Assembly: GCA_964019695.1 (NCBI GenBank)
Contig: OZ026525.1
Coordinates: 89,809,779-89,873,778, forward strand
DNA from: Loripinus fragilis
Taxonomy: Eukaryota > Mollusca > Bivalvia > Lucinida > Lucinidae
Length of the DNA: 64,000 nt
Direction of reading: 5' to 3'
Shown here: positions 53,520-64,000 of the stretch, in pieces
Layout: each line of letters starts with the position of its first letter
How positions within the stretch are numbered: position 1 is the first letter of the stretch
Program-made: the position numbers and the translations under genes
Notes under the pieces: model-generated
What the model saw: the letters and a program-made list of their open reading frames with translations, nothing else
Database searches by the model: none
Told to the model about the DNA's origin: nothing

Positions 53520-54690
53520 GTCAGGCCTGATCTGGGTCCAAATATTTTGAAAAGGTTATCAGCAGATGACAATGTCAAGTTAAGGTTTAACGCAAAGTCA
53601 AAATATATCTGTTCAACTTGTCATAACCTTTAAAGTGTCAAATGTTGGTCCTGATCTTGGTCCAAACTGTTTGCAAAGAGTTATCAGCAGATGACAATGT
53701 CATGTAAAAGTTTAACACAAAGTTTAAATATATCTGTTCAACTTAAGCTTGTCATAACTTATAAAGTGTCAAACAGTCTGGACCCTGATAAGGCCCTGAC
53801 AGAATATCGGCCTGATCTGGGTCCAAATTGTTTGCAAAGGGTTATCAGCAGATGACAATGCAGGGCCGTAGGAATGTGGGGGGGGGGCCATGCCCCCCAA
53901 TAATTTGCACAAATATGCCCCCCCCCCCCCCCCCCAATAAAAAAAAAATAAAAAAAAAATTAATTTTTTTTTTTTAAAAATTTATGTGTGCCCCCCCAAT
54001 CTGTAATTGCTTCCTACGGGCCTGCAATGTCATGTAAATGTTTAACGCATTGTTAAAATATATCGGTTCAACTTCAGCTTGTCATAACCTTAAAAGTGTC
54101 AAACAGTCTGGACCCTGATAAGGCCTTGACAGAATGTCGAGCTCGATCTGGGTCTAAATTGTTTGTAAAGGGTTATCAGCAGATGACAAAGTCAGGTAAA
54201 GGTTTAACACAAAGTCAAAATATATCTGTTTAACTTGTCATAACCTTTAAAGTGTCAAACAGTCTGGACCCCGATAAGGCCTTGACAGAATGTGGAGCCT
54301 GATCTAGGTCAAAATTGTTTGTAAAGGGTTATCAGCAGATGACAATGTCATGTAAATGTTTATTGCATTGTTAAAATATATCGGTTCAACTTCAGCTTGT
54401 CATAACCTTTTAAGTGTCAAACAGTCTGGACCCCGATAAGGCCTTGACAGAATGTCGAGCCTGATCTAGGTCAAAATTGTTTGTAAAGGGTTATCAGCAG
54501 ATGACAAAGTCAGGTAAAGGTTTAACGCAAAGTTAAAATACATCGGTTCAGCTTCAACTTGTCATAACTTCTAAAGTGTCAAACAGAATGTTGAGCCTGA
54601 TCTGGGTCCAAACCGTTTGCAAAGGTTATCAGCAGATGACATGTCAGGTAAAGTTTTAATGCAAAAGGTAAAATACAATGGACTTGACCC
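53520..54690 (+). repeat. Satellite array, 125-166 bp units
   Basis: About seven units start with GCCTGATCTGGGTCCAAA or a variant, at about 53526, 53651, 53810, 54139, 54296, 54462 and 54593. Each has GGTTATCAGCAGATGACAA, a GGTTTAACGCAAAGT block and CTTGTCATAACCTTTAAAGT. One unit is interrupted by a MITE. Confidence 0.85.
53861..54024. mobile_element. MITE, 164 bp, inside the satellite
   Basis: Ends CAGGGCCGTAGGAA and TTCCTACGGGCCTG are inverted (one mismatch), flanked by a 5-bp duplication CAATG (53856-53860 and 54025-54029). The interior is mainly G, C, A and T runs (GCCCCCCC type). Confidence 0.85.
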
Positions 54691-54711
54691 AAATTGTCAG
54701 AACCTGGAAAA

Positions 54712-54916
54712 ACAATTTTTTTTCATTTGATTCTTTACGTCCCATCAACAATCTTTCAGTTATATAGGGACGGGTCTTCATGGGTTGAACCAGTTCTAAG
54801 CTAAGATAAATGTGTCTTGCTCAAGGACCACAACACAGTGACACCAGTGAGGCTCGAACCAGTGGCCCTTCGGTCTTGAGTCAAGCACTCTACCACTGAG
54901 CCACTGTGCTCCCATT
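54712..54916 (-). mobile_element. tRNA-derived SINE
   Basis: On the minus strand: head GGGAGCACAGTGGCTCAGTG, B box GGTTCGAGCC, body TTGAGCAAGACACATTTATC, tail GAAAGATTGTTGATGGGACG and an AATCAAATGAAAAAAA end. Same family as 38510-38712. A tail-only fragment lies at about 56158-56200. Confidence 0.85.
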
Positions 54917-57900
54917 AAAAAATTCAAAAACAATTTGGATCCTGGTCAGGCCACTATGGTTGTTTTCTCAGACACCATGTATACATTTAGGAATACCCAG
55001 GGGAGGGGGGTCAAAATTGATAACTTTTTCTCATAGCTAACTTTTTTCACAGCAAAATATTGCATGCACTGATCAAGAGGGGAGGGGGGGGGCAAGGGGC
55101 CCGGACCCCCCCTGGAAAAACACAAGTTATATATGGGATTCAATAGGGAATAAGCAATTGGACCCCCCCCCCCCCCTAGAAAAAGTTGGGCCCCCCCTCT
55201 CTGGAAAAAATGTTGGAGCCCCTCTGGGACCTCGGAAAATTATAATTTTCTTTCAAATAAGCCATTGGCATTCTGTAAAATAAGTGAAGTACTACTTAAA
55301 AAAGAACTAAAAAAACGTTATCAGGGATTTTTCTGACAGATGGACCTGGATCCCACCCCCTGAGGAAAATTCCGGGATCCGCGCATGTCTTGATACAAAT
55401 CTTGAGCTATTGTTGTTTCATCTATGCTGGAATGCCATATAATAATTATTACTTGGGACTTTTCTGGAAAAGCTTAGCGCTTATGACAAGCTGCATATTG
55501 CACCAATTAAAGGTGATGAGTGTCAAACTTGGAGGTGTGATGTGTCAGAATTTAGATTAAAAAAAGTCATTTTTCTATCTGGAATTTGATAATATCTCAA
55601 GGTATATGGGATTTAAAGACCGTTTTAATGTGTAAAAGCTCCTAAGATATTAGTGACACTCATTTCTTTCACGTCTAAATGATCGCAAACCGATGGCCGT
55701 TCACCCCACCCACACCCGATTTTTTTCAATAATTTGTGAAAAATCGGTGCTATTATAATCAAAATAATCGTGGCGGGACAAAAGACAATGTTTTCCCTTC
55801 GAAATAAGCGCAGACTGATGAAGAAATCGGTGAATTTGAATAAATACGACCCATTTTTCATCATTTTCCCGTTACCCGTTATGTTAAAATTCACCGTTCA
55901 CATCACCGCGGTACATTTGTTTACCTGTGTCGCTAAGGCTGTGACGTCACGGCGGTCCCGAGAATAACTCAAAAGGAAGTGTCTACAAGTATGTGTTCAT
56001 ATCCGACTACGATTCAGGAGGTACAGACTGTAGACAGTCGACGAAGGATTGGCTAGGGGTATGGCTCTAAAGTTTCAATTACATGTAGGGATATAACTGT
56101 TTGAGATATCTAATCCAGCAAAAATTCTAGATGCAAATTACATCTTTTTCGGTCGCAATAAACAATCTTTCAGTTTTGTAGGGACGGGTCTTCCTGGGAT
56201 GACGATCGAGTGAAAAACTCAGCATTTGGCAGATTTAAAAAAAATAGTCGCCCTATATGGACTTCGAGCCATTTTGACCAGATAACTTAGAATGTTTTGG
56301 ATTGGAGATTAATGGATGGATGCCCAGCTATTAATTGTGCCGTGGCTCAAGAAAACCTGTCAGACAAATTTTAATAGCTGTGCCACAGCGCGAGCATGGT
56401 GAGTAAAGCTGTCTTCGGGTTTCCGGCAAAATAATATTCAAGCCAGCCTACTCAAGTACTATCTAGAAAATTGAAATTTTGTTCAAAGCAAGATTAGACA
56501 TGATATTTTCCAATAAAATTGTGGATCACAATTGCACTGATCAGACCACACAGGCTGGTCTGTGCCTTTGTTGTTCGCAAATTCCTAAGACAGGTTTTCA
56601 CGGGCGGGAACCCTTAAAGGTAAATTTTGTGTTTGTTTGGATTCTAAAATAAGACATTAGTTATTAGTTCACTGCAGACGAGCAATTAGAGGGTACTTAA
56701 AAGACAATATTTAATTGGCTTTCGCAGTTTGTCCTCATTTGTTCACAAGTGGGTCATCCAACAATGATTGTATTTACCCTTTCGATTGATGGCTGGCTCC
56801 CTTTCAACTGTCAAATATGGGGACCAAAGAGATTTAAATTTGTAACACATTTTTTTGTTGGATTTGATATCACAAAGGGTAAAATAACTATTACCAAATA
56901 TAGCTGAAATTTTAGAGCCGTGTCTGTAGCCAATCCTCAGTGGGCTGTCTACAGGTACGGATGGATGGATGGATAGATAAATAGATAGATAAAAGAGAAT
57001 ATTGCTAACTGAAATTTATTAAGACAAATACAAAGTGATTTGTTTAAAACAAATTATGTGACCCCCAAAATTTACAATTGACCCCCAAAATTGAATTTTA
57101 GTGGGTCTGTGTCCCCCATATAAAAAATCAGAGGGAAAACTCTGTGATGCTTGGAGGATGGAAACAGCCGATGGCCGAGTCTGTAAGTGATCTCTTCACG
57201 CAGAATCCACCACTTTTCATGTAAACAATTAAGAAGTCAATGATGGTGAAATGTGCCCCAATTCAGCGCTTGCACTAGTGGGCGTTTTTACGTTCGAAAA
57301 TGGCTTCCGTACACAGAAAATACGAAGATCAGACATACTCTGACTTCTCCATAAAATCTTGTATGCCCGTCAGCAATAGCCGTGACGTATACATCACTTG
57401 GTATGTAGCATAAGGGAAGTGGGGCCTACCAAGTTTGTTCAAATGATGATCCTAGGTTGACCTCAGGTGAACGACCAAGGGCCTGAGTGCCCTTTTGTTT
57501 GCGTAAACATTTGAAATGACCTGATGTTTAAGTTAAAATGAACTCAATTCCCTTTAATTTGACGTGCAACATGACTACTTTCAGAAAAAAAAAATGTTTA
57601 AACCATTTGACATTTTGACTCTGTGGTTAAGGGTGTGTCTGTGGGCAAAATATTTGCTACCATGTTGCTGCATGCGTCGTCAGCTTTAATTTGATATGAA
57701 ACATGACCATATTCAGAAAAAGTTCAATTTTGGCCATGGCCCCGCCCCCTAAGTCCATCCCAGGGGATTGGACACAGGCCTTCAGACTTTTTATGGAAAG
57801 TGGTAATGTTGCATATCAAATTAAAGTGAAAGAAGTTTAGATCAACATACAAGCTAAAACATTGACTTTACACACACCCCTTGACCCCATGGGTTGGGTT

Positions 57901-59062
57901 GAAAGGTTAGATATTGAAATTGTGCAGATAAGTATATTTTTTTATTACTCTATACTGAAGGACTTTGGAAACGCACCATGTGCTTCAATGCTAATTTATG
58001 CCAAAAATGTATTATTTTCATTATGTGAACAATGAAATTGACAAGTTCCGTCATTCAGCTTGCATTCATTCAATAAGAAAATTGAAACGCTGTGGCTTAT
58101 GATTGCCGTGATATCGCGATAATTCTGAGACAACTCAAATTCAAAAAGTCACAGAGTACCAATATCTTCCATAATGAACGAAAAAAAGTTTTCAAAAAGG
58201 GATGTTCGTTCTTGAAAGTAAAGGGAAAGACAAAATCAAATCATGAAGTTTTAGCCCTCTGGCAACATTCATTTCATCTACACGACAAAATTACTTTTTG
58301 GCGTAATTGGCCGTGTATATCTTAAGGATCAGGAATAATTAAAATCTTTTTATTGCCAACAGATACTCATCAATCAGATGCATAAAACACAAAAGTATCG
58401 CAACATACGCAAAAGTCATCCGCCTGCTATTGCTGTTTGAAAATTTAAGACTGACGTTAGCAAAGAAACGCTGCGAGTGGGAGTGTAACTAAACGATTAT
58501 TTCCGAAACATTTTGTATTTTTCCATTAGTTAAGACATCTGGCTACCACCTCAAACTTTTTGTTTTCAAATTGAATTTAATTTACATTTGTCAGGCGACA
58601 ATTGTTGAAAAACACAAATGTCAGTATTACGTCAGAATGAACAGCACGAGCAAGTGGAAATTATGGCAAATAATGGTCCATTGTGCAAGAAGATAAAGAA
58701 TGATAAAGAAAACATCCTCAAATTAACCATGTTGAAGAGACAGTGAATACAAAATGGTGTGTTTCTAAAGTCTCTCAGTATAAGCAATAAAACATACTTG
58801 GCACTTGAAGTTGACAGACTTTTGTTATGATCTGAATGATATCCAAGGTGAACTAAGGGTCTAGATAAATGGGATGTATGTTTTGTGGTTTACATGTTTC
58901 TCTAAAGTAACCCTTTGATGGGGGATATAAATTCCACGAATTTGTCTTGTTTACATAGTTTTACCTCAATCATAAAAATGAAAATATATTTCAATAGTGC
59001 TTCTATCCTGCATTTTTCAGAGGGAGTCTGCTTACCTGGCATGGGAATTCAATAGGTTCTCT
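54917..59062. other. Long stretch without recognisable genes
   Basis: Contains G/C homopolymer patches (55078-55200), a SINE tail fragment (about 56158-56200), a GGCTGGTCTGTGCCTTTGTT dispersed repeat (56549-56582) and ORFs of 60-90 codons without motifs (55625-55894 minus, 58092-58325 plus). Undetected TIMM22 exons or distant repeats are possible. Confidence 0.4.
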
Positions 59063-59417
59063 AAAGCCCCGGTCACATAGAGCTTGTGATCTCACCACAA
59101 CTAAAGAAATGACAATGGCAGAGTGGTTGCAGAGGTCCCGGCAAGGTTTTTTAATAAGGTCGCAACAAGGTTGGAGATCGGTCGCCACTATAAATCAGCC
59201 GCCGCCAGTCTTTTGAGCATGCACAAAAGACAAGCTGCCACTGATTGCTATCGTTGGCGATAGTCGCCGATCTGTTGTCAACCAATTTCATGAATACTTT
59301 GGCTGTGAATTCTCCAGCAACTATATAGTCTACAATAAATCGGGGACTGACTGGTGACCCATGGCCAACAGGTTGCAATGCCAGCTTCAACATGAAGTTA
59401 TCTTGCCATCCTGACAT

Positions 59418-61545
59418 CAGAGTTGGGGTCGATTACATGCAAATGTAATCGATTACAATTACAATTACTTTGAAATTTCATGATTACTGATTACAATTAC
59501 AATTACTTTTTTAAAAATGTAATCGATTACAATTACAGATTACATTGCAAAGTAATCATGATTACTTTATGATTACTTATGATTACTTTTGAGGAATAAA
59601 TTAACTGTATAATATTTCAAGACTTAATAGAATGTTATCCTGAAGAAACAAAAACTTAGCTATGGTTCTCAATTTTACTTACAAAGCTACAAGGTTTACT
59701 ATATGAAATAAAGAATAAAACAACAGTATTCAAAAATCCCTTATTATTCTAAATATAAGCATGGGTACACATTTGATCATCTCATTTATCTTACATGTAT
59801 TTGCAAAATATCCCTGGCACAGTCAAAATAGGCATATTTGGCTGTTTGTATGTCAACCTCAAAATTTGACCATTGTTTTACATGCATCATAAATAACACA
59901 GTTCCATGTTCTTCAGATTTATGTTTCTGTGGAAGGAGATATCAAAATAAAAAATATTCAAACTATCATTTTAGTAATGTAGAAATCAGCTACAACTTTG
60001 ATGTTTACAATAATATATATGAAGCACCTAGAACTCTGCTATTTAAAACAAAGACTGATGACTAGATAATAGTCAGTGAAGATCCTGATCAGACTGAACG
60101 ACTGCACTTTCTGATCAAAGTTTCTAAACAGCATCTACGTCCCATAATATAACATTGTGTCATAACCATTTAAGCATGCTGAATGAGGTATGGGCTTTTT
60201 TAATTTGATGATATTCTTTATAAAGAATTTTGAATTTTATCTCTATTTTATCATAATTATTCAGAGAACATGACCTCCTGAAGAAAATTAGCCCAGCTTC
60301 CTTTATTACCTAATATTTTGGATATTCATTTATTTCATTTAATTTAATCCTGATAATTGGAACACATTTATTATGTTTCATGTATGTCTATAAAAAAAAT
60401 GACAAAATTATGTAGAATCGGATCTTATGCAGATCAAACCGAAAACTAAAAATGAGATCATATTCAGCAGGAAAATGGTCAAGATTAAACACTTGCTAAA
60501 AGGTGTTAAAATTTAGCTGTCATAAAAAGGATTAACTTAAGAAAAGGGTCTTTATTTCATTTGACAGCAGAGCAAATAAAAAAGTTGACCAATAATGTCA
60601 TTCAATGTTCACAATAGACAACATTTTTCAGAAAGGTGAAATTGGACTGGGAAAGCTTTAATTTGAATATTTATCTGATGAGATAATGTTAAATCTGAGT
60701 TTGGCTCAAGGCTATCCAACTGTATTTAATATACAAGGGACCTTTTCCTGCCCTTTATATATTTTTGCTAAACTTTTATCTTGCTAGATAATTTTGCATG
60801 TTTTTGTCATCTGTTCATATTTTCTTTTGAAGCAAAGGCTTTAAGGGATAGCATCAGTATCAAAAAGTTTGAATTTAGCTCTGGTCCAACATTTTGTTGG
60901 GCCTCATTGAGTCCAAACTGTTTGCATTGGATGTCAGCAGATGACAATAGTTGTTACTTGCAGGTAACAGGTTAATCAACTAACCCTTTCATTGCTGCAT
61001 ACAGAACAGACATTTTTTGCAAACTGTCTCCCAGGTGATATGCAATATATGTTGGCATTTCATCAGGGTCTGCACTATTTGTTAAGATACATAAAATCAG
61101 TATCAAATAGCTTGAATTCAGATCTGGCCCAACATTTTATTGGGCCTGATTGACTCCAAACTGTTTTCATAGGATATCAGCAGATGACAAAAGTTGTCAC
61201 TAGCAGGTAACAGGTTAATCTACTAACCCTTTTATTGCTGCATACAGAACAGACATTCCTTGTTTCAAACATTCATTATTCTCTTTGATCTATTGCTGGT
61301 ACCTGTCACTGTACAACTTACAACAGTTTTTTAAACAGTTTCATATATTTTTTGTAAAAAAAAGCAAAAGTAATCATAAAGTAATCATAAAGTAATCATG
61401 ATTACAGGCTATTTTGCAATGTAATCGATTACATTACGATTACTTGTAATCATAAAAATCCACGATTACAGATTACTTTATGATTACTGAAAAAGTAATC
61501 GATTACAAGTAATCATGATTACAGATTACGATTACCCCATCTCTG
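59418..61545. mobile_element. hAT-like non-autonomous element, 2.13 kb
   Basis: Starts CAGAGTTGGGGTCGATTAC and ends GATTACCCCATCTCTG, inverted with small differences. Both ends have arrays of TAATCGATTACAATTAC and AGTAATCATGATTAC motifs. CCTGACAT on the left and GCTGACAT two bases beyond the right end may be the 8-bp duplication of hAT elements. CAGAG-type ends also fit. No transposase ORF. Confidence 0.65.
60862..61257 (+). repeat. Two-unit repeat, about 245 bp period
   Basis: The block with CCAACATTTTGTTGGGCCTC, TCCAAACTGTTTGCA, TCAGCAGATGACAA and GGTAACAGGTTAATC occurs at about 60880-61015 and 61125-61257. It shares TCCAAACTGTTTGCA and the CAGCAGATGACAA core with the 53.5-54.7 kb satellite. 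Confidence 0.75.
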
Positions 61546-62316
61546 CGGCTGACATCATTTCATCACAAGCGTTGAAAGTGTGCGCATCATTAGGCATAGA
61601 GGTGAACAAAAATAGACAGCAGTGCCACATCAGACGGTAAAAACTACTACCAAAATTCAGACTCCTGATATTGATGATAATCTCAACTACGGATAAATCA
61701 AATGCTGAAAATGTAAGCTCAGAGCTAGTAGATCCCATCAGAATCATCACAACCACAACTGCAGTATTCTGTTTTGTTGTAAGCAAAACAACTTTATCTA
61801 ATATGTTATCATGATGGCAACTTGCACAGAAATGGTTTAATTCTTTCCAAACACTTTATTTGTAAAAACAATGATGATAGAGCAGTCTCCATTCAGTAGC
61901 CGACCATTATCTGATCAATCGCTGATCAGTCGCTGATTGGTTGCTGACTCCTATCGCCAGCTAAATGCTAAACGATCGTCGAACATGCAGTGATTGGTCG
62001 GCAAATGATCGAGAACTGGTCAGTGACTTGTCAACAACCATACCAGTAATGGAAAAACAGTTGCAATGGTTGCAGAGGTTGCAATCAAAATCAGTGGCTG
62101 AGAGGTCGCTTCACATTTGCAAGGTCTGTGGGACCGGGGCTTAAGATGAAACAAATTACATTTATTGAGACTTGTTTAAGCGATTAACCACACTACTTAC
62201 CAAACAAATACAAGGTACATTTCCAATTCTTAAAATTGCTACTGGTTATCAATTTCTGTGATTTAAACGCAATTTTCTCAACAGTTTTCTACAGTCAACC
62301 CTCTTTCACTACTGCA

Positions 62317-63130
62317 CATAAAACCCATTAAATTCCGTTAAAAGTCCATAAAAATGCCATTAATAATCAAATTCCTGTTAAAATCATCCATTACTTTTCG
62401 TTTCTTAAAATTAATGGTTTTGTGTGTTCGGTCATTAATATTCATTATAATGGCCATTAATTCAGCGGAACCGGCCATTAAAGAGCAAGTAAAATCATTA
62501 ATTTTTGATTAATTTACACCTTCTGTATTATTAATGACCATTAAAAGAAATAATGGTCCATTACTTTTCGTTTTGTGATGTTTTAATGCCCATGAATTTG
62601 CATTCTGTAATGGCCATTACAAAAAGTAATGACCATTAAAACCTTTCGTGTCTATTGATGGCATTAAAAAGTAGTAAATTTGCATGTTTGATATTTTAAT
62701 GGCCATTAAATATATAAATATGCAATTCATTAGCATTAGAAAGCAGTGAAATATCGGGAACCAATATTTATACGAAACAATGTGCCATTATTTAAGTGGT
62801 AATGGCCATTAATTTAATTCAAGAGCAAGTATGATCATTAAAATACCATTAATTTTTACCCTTGGTATGAAATGATGACCATTAAAATTTAATGGGCCAT
62901 TATTTTCTGTTTTATGGTGATTTAATGCCCATGAATTTGCAGTATTAATGGCCATTACAAAAACTAATTGCCATGAAAACCCCATTACATGTCTAATAAT
63001 GGCCATGAAAGATGTGTTCATGAATTTTAGATTACTGAAGTTGGGAGATCAATATTTTCATGGCCATTAATTTTTGGGACTGAACATCTTAACCCATTAA
63101 TTTTTTAATAATGGCCATCAATAAAAAGAT
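62317..63130. repeat. Array of TTAATGGCCATTAA-type palindromes
   Basis: Within about 0.8 kb the sequences ATTAATGG, AATGGCCATTAA and variants occur some twenty times at irregular spacing, with longer shared blocks (for example GTTTTATGGTGATTTAATGC / GTTTTGTGATGTTTTAATGC followed by CCATGAATTTGCA at about 62570 and 62910). No ORF supported. Confidence 0.8.
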
Positions 63131-63884
63131 CATCAGAGTATTTGATATTGTCCATTATTTGTACACTCATGTAAAGGTTAGTTTTTAACATTATCATTTT
63201 ACAGCCTTCAAAACTTGCTGCACATTGCATCCATAGGTATGTTTGTGTAATGAAGAGCTCCACCATTCAGTGCTTGTAAATTAAAATCGCCACATTTCTT
63301 GTTTCATGAAGAAATTGCCTGTGTGATTAAACTGAAATTTCAGGAAGACAAAGAAAATTACCTCGAGAAATGCTGTAGGAAAATGAGTTTTAAAGGCAAA
63401 CACTATTAATTTCATCGAAAATCATAACATATCCTGGAAAAATGCTGGAGAAATTTCTCCAGCATTTATCCAGGAAATTTTAAAGCTTATCAAGGAGATT
63501 GTTGGCCTTTGTTACCTTTTCAGACACAAACCAATCTGCTCTCCTACCAAGCATAGCTAGAGCCTGGAAACAGGATTTAGCAACTGCAAGAATACATAGG
63601 ATATAGGAAAATATGCATTTGGGAGCCATGACCATGCTTTATTGAAATAATGAAATCGGTGATACAGTGAGGGGAGTTTTAATGAGGTACACTGGTAATC
63701 AATTGGTAATCAATTTTAAACTTGTAGCACCAACATGTATTCTATGGATCTTGCATTTGTAGAAATTTTGTGCATTATTTAACATTCCAAACAGTTCTAT
63801 AATTCTAAGTTATGTATGCTACCAAACCCTGCTTGTCCATCAACAACATGTGTATTACTGCTTCTGAGTACAAGCACAATCACC
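63131..63884. other. Non-coding stretch, nothing recognised
   Basis: No supported ORF. A GGAGAAATTTCTCC palindrome lies near 63450. Confidence 0.4.
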
Positions 63885-64000
63885 ATGGAAGCGGGAACCC
63901 GCGAGGTGCGAGTAGTATGGCGATTGAAATTTTCAGTCAGGCGTCTCATAAATTTAAGCACTACTTGGTTAGCAGGCTTCGACCACCATGCCTATACACG
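63885..64000 (+). CDS. Possible first exon running off the window end
   Basis: CACCATGG at 63881-63888 is a strong initiation context, and the frame (MEAGTREVRVVWRLKFSVRR...) is open to the window edge, 38 codons. No family recognised. Short open frames of this size occur by chance, so this is a weak call. Confidence 0.2.
   Translation, partial: MEAGTREVRVVWRLKFSVRRLINLSTTWLAGFDHHAYT

Larger units (their letters stand above)
59063..62145. mobile_element. Inverted-repeat DNA element with GCCCCGGTC ends, containing a nested element
   Basis: AAGCCCCGGTCACATAG at about 59064 and CTGTGGGACCGGGGCTT at about 62126-62142 form inverted ends. The right side is followed by TTAAG and the left preceded by CTCTAAAG, so a TTAA-type target is possible. 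Internal GGTTGCAGAGGT blocks occur near both ends. Without the nested hAT-like element it would be about 0.95 kb. No transposase. Confidence 0.6.

Noticed and set aside
53280..54690. CRISPR-like array
   Set aside because: Units are 125-166 bp, imperfect and without spacers, and the context is metazoan; this is a satellite.

Overview
This is repeat-rich, AT-rich metazoan nuclear DNA, most likely from a bivalve mollusc (clam). The reasons are a Penelope-like retroelement of the Naiad type (endonuclease in front of the reverse transcriptase) carrying in-frame UGA codons, a trait I recall as described for clams and spiders; a Polinton/Maverick; tRNA-derived SINEs; many short DNA transposon relics; and one spliced host gene fragment. 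No bacterial-style genes or operons, rRNA, functional tRNA or CRISPR were seen. The species call is inference.

Layout. 1-24 kb: three decayed Naiad copies, A (about 1845-4560), B (about 8040-11849) and C (about 19460-22545), all on the + strand and sharing a 3' tail. B lies between two pieces of an older non-LTR retroelement. Between B and C are a Tc1/mariner relic with TA-flanked inverted ends (15910-17095) and a long TA microsatellite. 25.2-26.8 kb: a foldback element with long inverted arms and a 5-bp target duplication. 27.3-50.3 kb: fragments of one LINE family (LINE-2). One of them appears to be split by a 20.5-kb composite insertion made of a related LINE (LINE-1, minus strand, PHD-finger ORF1 plus APE/RT ORF2), an 11.87-kb Polinton, and an internally deleted LINE-1 derivative in the opposite direction.

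The Polinton (37081-48949) is exactly bounded: a 6-bp CGTTGG duplication, AG...CT termini and inverted repeats of about 0.8 kb that carry a CRE-like site and four YY1-like motifs each. It retains a DNA polymerase B reading frame, with two stop codons and a 1.1-kb MITE inside, driven by a recognisable CCAAT/TATA promoter, plus the start of an integrase. Capsid, ATPase and protease genes were not seen. It is therefore a decayed or non-autonomous copy.

The only host gene I can support is the first coding exon of TIMM22 (50389-50626), with LINE sequence about 80 bp away on each side. From 52 to 64 kb there are satellites, a SINE, a hAT-like element nested in another inverted-repeat element, and an array of TTAATGGCCATTAA-type palindromes.

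The strongest biological signal is in the Naiad copies: in-frame UGA codons lie at what look like conserved cysteine positions (endonuclease Cys region, the CxC linker, and a Cys/UGA swap between copies). This fits an ancestral multi-selenocysteine retroelement protein. No SECIS element could be confirmed by eye.
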